Positions 44,140 through 53,474 of a stretch of DNA of 64,000 nucleotides are shown here, one piece after another. The translations under genes and the position numbers were made by a program. The stretch spans positions 1-64,000 of the forward strand of contig LNFB01000248.1 of assembly GCA_001464385.1 (NCBI GenBank), in the 5' to 3' direction. The stretch's first letter is position 1. The number at the start of each line of letters is the position of its first letter. Source of the stretch: Deltaproteobacteria bacterium Ga0077550 (GTDB taxonomy: Bacteria; Myxococcota_A; Polyangia; Nannocystales; Nannocystaceae). The notes below the pieces were generated by a model. The model searched no databases, was not told the DNA's origin, and was given only the letters and a program-made list of their open reading frames with translations.

Positions 44140-45768
44140 TTGGGTGTGCGCGTCCACGACGATGACCTCGAGTGCGTCGATGTGCCGGTGCCGATCGCAC
44201 GCGCGCAGTCGTTCGGGTTCACCGCGCTCGCCGAGTCGGCGGATGCGATGTTGTTGCTCGATCAGGACGGGCTCGTGCGGGTCGCGAATCGTGCCGCAGA
44301 GGCCTTGTTTCGCCGCGACACGAGCGCGCTCGTCGGGGCTCGCTTCACCGAGCTGCTCACACGCACCCGCGGTGGCGCGCACGGCCCGTCCGGTGAGTCG
44401 CTGGACGCGGGGTCGGGCACCGGGCGCCTCGTTCGCGTGACCGCCGAGCTCCCCGATGGCACGACGCTGCCGCTCGAGATCTCGCTGTCGCCGCTGGGTG
44501 GTTCACCGCCGACGGGCCAGCTCGCCGTGTGTCGCGATGGCAGCGATCTCGAGCGCCTCGAGGCCCAGCTCCGACAGGCGCAGAAGATGGAGGCGATCGG
44601 TCGGCTCGCCGGCGGCATCGCCCACGACCTGAACAACGTGCTCACGGTCGTGCGCAGCTTCGGCGAGCTCGCGCTGGAGGAGGTCGACCCCGACAGCTCC
44701 GCGCATGATCACCTGACGCAGGTGCTGCGGGCCGCGGAGCGCTCGGCTCGACTCACGCGCCAGCTGCTGGCGTTCTCGCGGCGGCAGCCGGTCGCCGCGC
44801 GCGTGGTGACGTTCAACGAGATCATCCGCGACACCGAGTCGATGTTGCGCCGCGCCGCGGGCGAGGACCTCGACTTTCGCATGATCCTGCTGCGGGCCGC
44901 GTGGCCGATCCTCGTCGATCCCGGCCACTTCGAGCAGGTCCTCCTGAACCTGGTCGTCAACGCCCGCGATGCGATGCCTGCGGGAGGTTCGCTGACGATC
45001 ACGACCGACAACGTCGAGCTCGACGACGAGTACGCGCGGGCGCACGGCGTCTCGTTGGCGCCGGGCCGCTATGCGCTGCTCGCGGTCACCGACACCGGCG
45101 AGGGCATGACCGAGGAGGTTCGCGCGCGGATCTTCGAGCCGTTCTTCACGACCAAGGCCAGCGACAAGGGCACGGGGTTGGGGCTGTCGACGTGCTACGG
45201 CATCGTGAAGCAGGCCGGCGGCGTCATCTGGGTGTACTCGGAGCCGGGCGTGGGGACGTCGTTCAAGGTCTACGTCCCGCAGACCGACGTGCCCGCCGAG
45301 GAGCGCGTCACCGCGCCGCCGCGGCCGGTGCACGTCGGCGGTCACGAGACCGTGCTGGTGGTCGAGGACGACACGCAGGTCCGTCGCGTGCTCGCCGACA
45401 CGCTCGCGCGCGAGGGCTATCGCGTGTTGGTCGCCCAGCACGGGCTCGAGGCCCTGGTGCTCGCCGAGGACCACGGCCCGGGGATCGATCTCGTCGTCAC
45501 CGACGTCGTGATGCCGAAGATGGGGGGCCCCGAGCTCGCCGACCAGCTCCGGGTGCTGCGACCCGGGCTCCCCATCCTCTTCTTGACCGGGTACTCCGAG
45601 CAGGCCGTGCTGAACCGGGGTGACCTGAACCCGGGCGCGAGCCTGCTCGAGAAGCCGTTCTCGCGCGAGCGCCTACTCGCGCGGGTCCGGTCGATCCTCG
45701 ACGCTCGCCCCGGTGACGCTCGCCTCGACGACGCTCGCCTCGACGACGCTCGCCTCGAGCTGCCCTGA
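44140..45768 (+). CDS. Hybrid sensor histidine kinase with receiver domain
   Basis: 542 aa (TTG 44140; GTG 44146 two codons in has the better ribosome site). PAS-like domain about 25-135 (ALAESADAMLLLDQDGLVRVANRAAEALF). HisKA with H-box GGIAHDLNNVLT near 164, then HATPase_c with N box NLVVNARDAM, G1 DTGEGM, F FEPFFTTK and G2 GTGLGLS. A response-regulator receiver follows (DDTQVRRVLADTLAREGYRV; phospho-acceptor Asp in DLVVTDVVMPK; Lys in EKPF). No transmembrane segment, so cytoplasmic. The C-terminal tail has three DARLD repeats and overlaps the convergent RND gene by 96 bp. Phosphotransfer partner unknown. Confidence 0.93.
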   Translation: MGVRVHDDDLECVDVPVPIARAQSFGFTALAESADAMLLLDQDGLVRVANRAAEALFRRDTSALVGARFTELLTRTRGGAHGPSGESLDAGSGTGRLVRVTAELPDGTTLPLEISLSPLGGSPPTGQLAVCRDGSDLERLEAQLRQAQKMEAIGRLAGGIAHDLNNVLTVVRSFGELALEEVDPDSSAHDHLTQVLRAAERSARLTRQLLAFSRRQPVAARVVTFNEIIRDTESMLRRAAGEDLDFRMILLRAAWPILVDPGHFEQVLLNLVVNARDAMPAGGSLTITTDNVELDDEYARAHGVSLAPGRYALLAVTDTGEGMTEEVRARIFEPFFTTKASDKGTGLGLSTCYGIVKQAGGVIWVYSEPGVGTSFKVYVPQTDVPAEERVTAPPRPVHVGGHETVLVVEDDTQVRRVLADTLAREGYRVLVAQHGLEALVLAEDHGPGIDLVVTDVVMPKMGGPELADQLRVLRPGLPILFLTGYSEQAVLNRGDLNPGASLLEKPFSRERLLARVRSILDARPGDARLDDARLDDARLELP

Positions 45769-48700
45769 GCCCGTGTCCGCGCCGACCGTCGTGACGTCGG
45801 GGGCGCCGCGCCAGGCCGCCTGCACCCGCCCGGGCAGCAGCAGGTACAGCGCGGGGATCACGAGCAACGTGAGCAGCGTCGACGACGACAACCCGCCCAT
45901 GATCGACACCGCGAGGGGCTGACGCAGGGCCGCGCCGTCGCCGAGCCCCATCGCCATCGGCACCAAGCCGAGCACGGTCGTCAGCGTCGTCATCAAGATC
46001 GGTCGGAGGCGGACGCGCCCGGCGTCGACGACCGCCTCGAACAGCGGCATGCCGGCGCCGCGTCGGTCGTTGATCGCCGACACCAGCACGATGGCGTTGT
46101 TCACCACGATGCCGCCGAGCACGATGACGCCGATGCCGACCATCGCCGACAGCGGCAGGCCGGCGAGGTCGCACGCGACCGCGACGCCGGCGAGCGCGAG
46201 CGGCACCGAGCCGAGGATGAGCAGCGGGTGGAGCAGGTGCTCGAACGTGGCGGCCATCACCACGTAGACCAGGAACAGCGAGAGCGCCGCGGTGAAGGCG
46301 ATGCTGTCGAGCGAGCCCTCCATCTCGCCGGCCTGGCCCGAGATCGCCGTGCTGACCCGGCCGCTCGGATCGGCGTTGGCGTCGAGGACCCCGCGGATCT
46401 CGGCCGCGACGCCCCCGAGGTTGACCCCGTCGGTGCGCGCGCGGATCCGCAGGCCGCGGCGGCCGTTGATGCGACGGATCTCCGCGGGGCCACGATCGGG
46501 CTCGACGTCCGCGACGGCGGCGAGCCGCACCGGGATGCCGCCGACCATCCCCACCGAGATCGCCGCGACGTCCTCGACGCTGCCGCGGTCGGCGATCGGC
46601 AGGCGCACGCGCACGTCGAGCTGCTTGTCGGGGAGATGCAGCTGGGTCGCGACCTCGCCGGCGATCGCACGCTGCACGGCCGCCGCCGCGACGCTCACCG
46701 ACAGCCCGACGCGGCCGAGCCGTTCGCGATCGAAGCGCACGCGGACCTCGGGGCGGCCGTCGAGATCGTCGACGACGACCTCGGGCAGCGACTCGAGCTC
46801 GCGCAGGGCGGGGGCCAGGGTCCGGGCCATCTCGGCGCCCCGCGCCACGTCCTCGGAGAACACCTGGATCTCGATCGGCGGGCCGAAGGCGATCAGCGTC
46901 GGACGGCCGAGGACCAGACGGGCGTCGGCGATCGGCAGCGCCGCCCGCATGCGCTCGAGGATGCGCTGCTCGATCGCCGCGCTCGGGACCTCGCCGTCGC
47001 GGGTGAGCCGGACGTCGAGCTGCCCGAGGTGCGTGCCGATCACCGTGCCGCCGGCGCTCCCCGCCGCGGTCACGCTGCCGATGCGCGCGAAGTGGAGGTC
47101 GACGGCGCCGTCGTCGTCGAGCACGGCGCCGAGCGTGCGCACGACCGCTTCGGTCCGCGACAGCGCGGTGCCCTGGGGCAGCTCCAGCTGCACGTAGAAC
47201 TCGCGCTGCGCGACCTCGGGCACGAGCGTCCGCCCGTGGCGGTCGATGAGCGGCACGGTGACGACGCACACCAGCACGCCGAGCACGGCGATCACCCCGG
47301 GCCGACGCAGGGCGCGGCGCAGCAGCCACGGGTAGGTGCGCTCGAGGGCGTCCCACAGCGCGGCGAAGGGCCGCGCGAGCACGCCGAGCACCGCGCCGAT
47401 CGCCGCGATCACGAGGCCGAGCAGGCGGAAGAGCAGCGCGACCGGGACGATGAGCAACGCGAGCACCGAGCGGCGTGGCGGTGCCGCGGTCGGGTCGACG
47501 GCCTCCTCCCCGCCGAGCGACATCAGCACCGGCACCAGCGTGAGGCTGACCAGCATCGACGACAGGATGCTGAAGCTCACCGCGAGGCTGAGGTCTCGGA
47601 CGAGCTGCCCCGCGATGCCCTCGACGAACGCCATCGGCAGGAACACCGCGACCGTGGTCAGCGTCGACGCGACCACCGAGGCGGCGACCTCCGCGGTGCC
47701 CTGCACGGCGGTGCGGCGCCTGGCCGTCGCGTCGCGCGTGACGCCCTGGTCGGCCCGCACGCGCGCCACCGCCTCGAGCACGACAATGCTGTTGTCGACC
47801 AGCATCCCGACCCCGAGCGCGAGCCCGCCCAGGCTCATCACGTTCAGCGACACGTCGAGGGCCTGCAGCGGCACGAACGTCGCCAGCAGCGAGATCGGGA
47901 TCGCCACCGCGATGACCAGCGTCGAGGTCCACTCGCGCAGGAAGAACAGCAGCACCAGGATCGCCAGCGCGCCGCCGACCAGCGTGTTGGACACGACCTC
48001 GTCCACCGACGACTCGATGAACTCGGAGTTGTCGGCGAGCACGACGACCTCGTAGCCCCGGGCCAGGCGCATGCGCGGGAGCGCGGCCTCGACCGTCCGC
48101 GCGACCGAGACGAGGTTCGCGTCGCCCTCGCGGTAGACCGCCAGCTCGACCGCCTCGCGTCCGCCGACCAGCGAGAGCTCCTCGCGCTCGACCGGGCGCC
48201 GGGACACCCGCGCGACGTCGCGGACGTGGAGCTCGCGCCCCGCGGTGTTGCGGACCACGATGTCGCCGAGCTCGGCCGGCGTGGTGGCCTCGTGCAGGGT
48301 GCGGACGAGGTAGCGATCGTCGCGCTCGTCGACCGCGCCGCCGGGGCGATTGACGTTGTCGCGCTGCAGTGCGGCGACGACCTCGTCGGCGCCGAGGCCG
48401 ACCGCGGCGAGTCGCTCGGCGTCGAGGTCGACCGCGATCTCCTCGAGCTCGCCGCCGTGGACCTGCACCGCGGCGACCCCGGGGATCTTCTCCAGCTCGC
48501 GCTTGACGATGTCGTCGGCGATCTTCCGCAGCACCGCGAGGTCCCCCGCCGAGGGCCGCGATTCCTCCGACGAGCGCAGGGCCAGGCGCATGATCGGCTC
48601 CTGCGACGGGTCGTAGCGCAGCAGCAGCGGTCGCTCGGCGGTGGTCGGCAGCGTGACGCGGTCGAGCTTCTCGCGCACGTCCGCCATCGCCTGGTCCATG

Positions 48701-49005
48701 GGCGTGCCCCAGGCGAAGTCGAGCACGACATCCGAGTTGCCCTCGCGCGACACCGACTCGACCTTGACCACGCCCGGCACCGCACCGACGCGCTCTTCGA
48801 TCGGTCGAGTGATCAGCTCTTCGATCTCCGAGGGCGCCGCGTCGGTGTCCGTCGTCCGCACCGTGATCGTCGGGTACGACAGCTCGGGCAGGAGCTCGAC
48901 CGGCAGGCGCAGCGCGGCCACGAGGCCGAACAGCAGCAGCGTGACCGTCACCATCGTCGTGGTGACCGGCCGCAGCACCGTCGTCGCGATCCACGATCTC
49001 AGCAT
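45673..49005 (-). CDS. RND-family efflux pump inner-membrane transporter
   Basis: 1110 aa, within the 1020-1100 range for HAE1/AcrB-type pumps plus a tail. Inner-membrane trimeric proton antiporter. Twelve membrane helices are evident: one at the N-terminus (TTMVTVTLLLFGLVAAL), five after each large periplasmic loop. LGVGMLVDNSIVVLEAVAR carries the conserved Asp-Asn motif of helix 4 and GGIVVNNAIVL its counterpart in helix 10. The periplasmic loops have VPGVVKVE and GRDSD-type porter motifs. The C-terminus carries VVEAS repeats not typical of the family. Pairs with the adaptor upstream (17-nt gap); an outer-membrane TolC partner is not in the window. Confidence 0.95.
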   Translation of the reverse strand: MLRSWIATTVLRPVTTTMVTVTLLLFGLVAALRLPVELLPELSYPTITVRTTDTDAAPSEIEELITRPIEERVGAVPGVVKVESVSREGNSDVVLDFAWGTPMDQAMADVREKLDRVTLPTTAERPLLLRYDPSQEPIMRLALRSSEESRPSAGDLAVLRKIADDIVKRELEKIPGVAAVQVHGGELEEIAVDLDAERLAAVGLGADEVVAALQRDNVNRPGGAVDERDDRYLVRTLHEATTPAELGDIVVRNTAGRELHVRDVARVSRRPVEREELSLVGGREAVELAVYREGDANLVSVARTVEAALPRMRLARGYEVVVLADNSEFIESSVDEVVSNTLVGGALAILVLLFFLREWTSTLVIAVAIPISLLATFVPLQALDVSLNVMSLGGLALGVGMLVDNSIVVLEAVARVRADQGVTRDATARRRTAVQGTAEVAASVVASTLTTVAVFLPMAFVEGIAGQLVRDLSLAVSFSILSSMLVSLTLVPVLMSLGGEEAVDPTAAPPRRSVLALLIVPVALLFRLLGLVIAAIGAVLGVLARPFAALWDALERTYPWLLRRALRRPGVIAVLGVLVCVVTVPLIDRHGRTLVPEVAQREFYVQLELPQGTALSRTEAVVRTLGAVLDDDGAVDLHFARIGSVTAAGSAGGTVIGTHLGQLDVRLTRDGEVPSAAIEQRILERMRAALPIADARLVLGRPTLIAFGPPIEIQVFSEDVARGAEMARTLAPALRELESLPEVVVDDLDGRPEVRVRFDRERLGRVGLSVSVAAAAVQRAIAGEVATQLHLPDKQLDVRVRLPIADRGSVEDVAAISVGMVGGIPVRLAAVADVEPDRGPAEIRRINGRRGLRIRARTDGVNLGGVAAEIRGVLDANADPSGRVSTAISGQAGEMEGSLDSIAFTAALSLFLVYVVMAATFEHLLHPLLILGSVPLALAGVAVACDLAGLPLSAMVGIGVIVLGGIVVNNAIVLVSAINDRRGAGMPLFEAVVDAGRVRLRPILMTTLTTVLGLVPMAMGLGDGAALRQPLAVSIMGGLSSSTLLTLLVIPALYLLLPGRVQAAWRGAPDVTTVGADTGSGQLEASVVEASVVEASVTGASVEDRPDPRE
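45715..45759. repeat. 15-bp triple repeat coding on both strands
   Basis: GACGCTCGCCTCGAC three times (last unit ends in G). It lies in the overlap of two convergent genes: plus strand encodes DARLD repeats at the kinase C-terminus, minus strand encodes VVEAS repeats near the RND C-terminus. Confidence 0.95.
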
Positions 49006-49022
49006 GTTCGCCGGGCGGGCGG

Positions 49023-50183
49023 TCAGCCCTTGGTGTCGGTCTTGGCCTCGGTCTTGGCCGGATCCTCGCCCGCGGACGTCGCCCCGGCTGCGCCGAGCGG
49101 CATGCCCTCGGTGATGCCGGCGTTGCCGTCGGCGACGACGATGTCCTCGGCCCCGACGCCCGAGCGGATCTCGGCGGCGTCGGTGCCGACCAGGCCGAGC
49201 TCGACGGGGCGTCGACGGGCCTTGCCCTCGTCGATCACGTAGACGTGGGGCACGCCCTCGATCTCGAAGATCGCCGTGCGCGGCAGGCTCGGCGCGGCGG
49301 GGCGGGCGTCGACCAGCACGCGGGCCCGCGCGAACGCACCGGGCGCGGCGTTGGCCGGGAACGCGCTGGCGCGCACGGTGAACTTCACGGTGCCGGTGGT
49401 CGCGTCGACCACCGGGGCGCGGCGCACGATCTTGCCGGCGAAGGTGCTGCCGTCGACGAGCTCGAGCTCGACCTCGGCGTCGATCTTGACCGTGGCCGCG
49501 TCGCGCTCGGGCAGGTGCAGATCCATCTCGAGGACCGTGAGGTCCGCGATCGAGAACAGCGGCGTCGCGGTGCCGGCGAGGGCTCCGACCTCGATCTTGC
49601 GGGCCGTGATCGTCCCGGTGAACGGGGCGCGCACCGAGGTCAGTCCGATCTGGTGGCGCTGCAGCTTGACCGCGGCGCGGGCCTCGGCCACGGCGTAGGC
49701 CTGCTTGTCGAGCTCCTCCTTGGAGATCACGCCGCCGGCGGACTCGAGGCGCTCGAGCTCGCGCTCGAGGTTCTTGAGCTGGACCCCGGCGGCCGCGGCC
49801 TGCAGCGCGACGCCGCGACCGTCGAGACGCGCGAGCACCTGGCCATCCTCGACGCGATCCCCCTCTTCGACGAGCAACGCGTCGACCAGCGCGGGCTGGG
49901 TCGCGACCAGGTCGGCCGACCGGCGCGCGCGCAGGGTCCCGGAGGTCGCCCAGTGGCGCTCGATCGGCCGGGGCGCGAGCGACACCGTCGCGACCTTGAG
50001 CGTGCCGTCGTCACGCTTGCCCTCCGCGGCCCAGCTCTTCGACCCGGAGCCGCCGCACGCCGCGGGCGCCGCGGTCACGAGCGCGAGCGCGATGGCCCAC
50101 CGGATGCCCGACGAACCGCGCGGCCGAGCGGACACGCGGGTGCCGAGCGGATCGTCCTTCACGGTCTGGGCGATTGTTGTCAT
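49023..50183 (-). CDS. RND periplasmic adaptor (MFP) lipoprotein
   Basis: 386 aa from ATG 50183. Lipobox PAAC near residue 42, so it is anchored to the inner membrane. HlyD/AcrA-like layout: barrel-sandwich strand VATVSLAPRPIERHWATSGTLRARR, lipoyl half LVEEGDRVEDGQVLARLDG, helical hairpin (AAGVQLKNLERELERLESAGGVISKEELDKQAYAVAEARAAVKL), second half VRAPFTGTITARKIEVGALA, beta-barrel and membrane-proximal domain to the end. A GTG start at 50135 would give a more normal 12-residue n-region and a 57-bp gap to the divergent gene. Operon with the RND gene downstream. Confidence 0.92.
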   Translation of the reverse strand: MTTIAQTVKDDPLGTRVSARPRGSSGIRWAIALALVTAAPAACGGSGSKSWAAEGKRDDGTLKVATVSLAPRPIERHWATSGTLRARRSADLVATQPALVDALLVEEGDRVEDGQVLARLDGRGVALQAAAAGVQLKNLERELERLESAGGVISKEELDKQAYAVAEARAAVKLQRHQIGLTSVRAPFTGTITARKIEVGALAGTATPLFSIADLTVLEMDLHLPERDAATVKIDAEVELELVDGSTFAGKIVRRAPVVDATTGTVKFTVRASAFPANAAPGAFARARVLVDARPAAPSLPRTAIFEIEGVPHVYVIDEGKARRRPVELGLVGTDAAEIRSGVGAEDIVVADGNAGITEGMPLGAAGATSAGEDPAKTEAKTDTKG

Positions 50184-50192
50184 GCTCGTGGG

Positions 50193-50489
50193 ATGTCGGA
50201 GCGCGCGTCCGAGTCGGCACCGTCGCGCGAGCTGCTGCTCGCCACGCATGCGTTTCCCGGGGAGTATATCGTCAAGGCGTTCGGGCCCGGCACGGACGAG
50301 TTCCGGGCCCAGGTGCACGCGGTCGCCGCCGCCGTCGTCGGCATCGCGCGACTGCAATCCACCGAGCGCGCCACGAAGAGCGCTCGCCGGATCTGCATCA
50401 CGCTGGTGCTCGCCGTCGACACGGTGGACGAAGTCATCGCGGTCTACCACCAAATCGCTGGCGTCGATGGACTTCTCATGCTTTTGTGA
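50193..50489 (+). CDS. DUF493 (YbeD-like) protein
   Basis: 98 aa. HAFPGEYIVKAFGPGTDEFRAQVHAVAAAVVG ... TLVLAVDTVDEVIAVYHQIAGVDGLLMLL matches the DUF493/YbeD family, small ferredoxin-fold cytoplasmic proteins that are thought to regulate or to bind small partners; no confirmed activity. Its ATG is only 9 bp from that of the divergent adaptor gene. CATGCT ends 6 nt upstream. Confidence 0.82.
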   Translation: MSERASESAPSRELLLATHAFPGEYIVKAFGPGTDEFRAQVHAVAAAVVGIARLQSTERATKSARRICITLVLAVDTVDEVIAVYHQIAGVDGLLMLL

Positions 50490-50558
50490 GCGAGATCACT
50501 GCCTCGCCTGTCGCGATGCCGGCATCCTGCCGTCAACTTCGTCGAAGAGAACCGAACC

Positions 50559-51173
50559 ATGCGTGCAATGACCCTGCCCCGCGTCGCGATCGTGTTGTCC
50601 CTGGCCATGCCGGTCGTCCTCGGTGGCTGCAAGCCCAAGGCGATCCGCGGCGGCGAGGGCACCGAGAACCCCGATCTCGACGAGGGCGCCATGGGCACCG
50701 GTCTCGATCGCAAGGACCTCGCGGACCTCATGAAGACCAACATGACGGCGCTGATGGCCTCGCCGGCGTGGGCCAGCTGGCGCAACGGCCAGCCGCCGGT
50801 GGTCGCGATCTGGCCGATCAAGAACGACACCAGCGAGCACCTCGACGACCAGATGCTGACGCTGCTCTCCGACATGGAGACCGAGCTCATCAACAGCGGC
50901 GTGGTGTCCGTCGTGAGCCGCGAGCGCCAGGCCGAGATGATCGCCGAGGCCAACCTGCAGCAGACCGGCGACTTCAACCCGGCGATGGCCGCCCAGATCG
51001 GCAGGCAGATCGGCGCGCAGTACTTCATCACCGGCAAGCTGCAGGCCGTGGACGAGCGCTTCGACAAGGAGCGCCGCGTGCAATACACCCTGTTCCTGCA
51101 GGTGCTCGAGGTCGAGTCGTCGATCGTGAAGTTCCAGACCAAGTCCGAGCGCAGCAAGGCGATCGTCCGCTGA
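50559..51173 (+). CDS. LpoB-family lipoprotein (PBP1B activator-like)
   Basis: 204 aa (ATG 50559, or ATG 50568). Signal peptide with lipobox VLGGC, then an acidic linker. VVAIWPIKNDTSEHLDDQMLTLLSDMETELINSGVVSVVSRERQAEMIAE and GRQIGAQYFITGKLQAV match the LpoB domain, which in enterobacteria reaches through the peptidoglycan to activate PBP1B transpeptidase and transglycosylase. No PBP is encoded nearby. It leads a two-gene unit with the COG3014-like lipoprotein that follows after 17 nt. Confidence 0.88.
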   Translation: MRAMTLPRVAIVLSLAMPVVLGGCKPKAIRGGEGTENPDLDEGAMGTGLDRKDLADLMKTNMTALMASPAWASWRNGQPPVVAIWPIKNDTSEHLDDQMLTLLSDMETELINSGVVSVVSRERQAEMIAEANLQQTGDFNPAMAAQIGRQIGAQYFITGKLQAVDERFDKERRVQYTLFLQVLEVESSIVKFQTKSERSKAIVR

Positions 51174-51190
51174 GCGACCGAGGCGACCCC

Positions 51191-52702
<1,512 letters not shown>

Positions 52703-52754
52703 GATTTCGCGCTCGGGGGCGGCCGGCCGCCGCCCGTGGTGCCATGATGACGGC

Positions 52755-53345
52755 ATGCATCGCCGTCACCGCGTCGGGCTCGGTTCGATCGCACTCGCCA
52801 CCGTGCTCGGGGGCCTCACCTTCGCGGCCTCGAGCCCGGCAGAGGCGGGGGTGAACGGCCGCCGCGGGATCGAGATCGAGGGCGCCCGCGATCGCCGGGG
52901 CTTCTACGTGGGCGCGGGCGTGGGCTTCGGCGGGACATTCTTCTGGTACGACGATTTCCTCCCGGCGACGCGGCTCGATCTCTCGCTCGGCGGCGGCGTG
53001 ACCAAGCGTTTCACGCTCGGCGCCGATCTCCACGTCACGCCCTACCTCGCGCGCAACGGCGGGGTCGCGTTCGGCGGCGACATCGAGGCCACCGGCTACG
53101 TGTTCCGGGGTCTGTACCTCCGCGGGGCGCTGGGCGCCGCCGCGGTGCCGCGCCGCACGTCGGAGGACCCGGATCGCAACGGTCTGACCGCCGGTCTCGG
53201 CGGCGCCGTCGGCCTCGGCTACGAGTTCTTCCTCAACTCGACCGCGGCGATGGGCGCCGGGTTCACCTATGACGCGCGGTTCGTCCCCGGCTCGAGGTTC
53301 CCGCGGCAGACGCTCCTGGTCGGCCTGCGCTTCTCGTTCTACTAG
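52755..53345 (+). CDS. Small outer-membrane beta-barrel protein
   Basis: 196 aa. Signal peptide MHRRHRVGLGSIALATVLGGLTFAASSPAEA with an AxA cleavage site. The mature part has about eight amphipathic strands (YVGAGVGFGGTFFWYDDF, RLDLSLGGGVTKRFTLGADLHV, GFTYDARFVPG, TLLVGLRFSFY) and ends in a terminal aromatic Tyr after F-S-F, the signal for insertion by BamA. Function unknown. The stop TAG is the first of five TAG codons in a tandem repeat. CATGAT ends 6 nt before the ATG. Confidence 0.78.
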   Translation: MHRRHRVGLGSIALATVLGGLTFAASSPAEAGVNGRRGIEIEGARDRRGFYVGAGVGFGGTFFWYDDFLPATRLDLSLGGGVTKRFTLGADLHVTPYLARNGGVAFGGDIEATGYVFRGLYLRGALGAAAVPRRTSEDPDRNGLTAGLGGAVGLGYEFFLNSTAAMGAGFTYDARFVPGSRFPRQTLLVGLRFSFY

Positions 53346-53370
53346 GACTAGGACTAGGACTAGGACTAGG
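53341..53370. repeat. (ACTAGG)5 repeat with in-frame TAG codons
   Basis: Five perfect 6-bp units immediately at the end of the barrel gene. The frame reads TAG GAC TAG GAC and so on, giving five successive in-frame stops. It also contains five CTAG tetramers, a word that is rare in most bacterial genomes. Confidence 0.95.
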
Positions 53371-53407
53371 ACGACCGCGTAGCACGAGCGGCCCTGGGCG
53401 GCCCGCG

Positions 53408-53470
53408 TCAGCCGTCGAGGAACACCCAGAGCAGGGCGCCGACGGACAGTGCGATCGCGAAGCCGAGCAT
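53408..53470 (-). CDS. Possible 20-aa single-helix peptide
   Basis: ATG 53470, 4 nt after the permease stop, encodes MLGFAIALSVGALLWVFLDG, which is one hydrophobic helix with a polar end. The position and composition fit a small membrane protein translated from the exporter mRNA, but 20 codons are too few to exclude chance. Confidence 0.3.
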   Translation of the reverse strand: MLGFAIALSVGALLWVFLDG

Positions 53471-53474
53471 TGGT

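Noticed and set aside
46228-49242. A 1004-codon open frame opposite the RND pump
   Set aside because: Composition dominated by Arg, His, Asp and Gln, no family features; shadow of a conserved gene.
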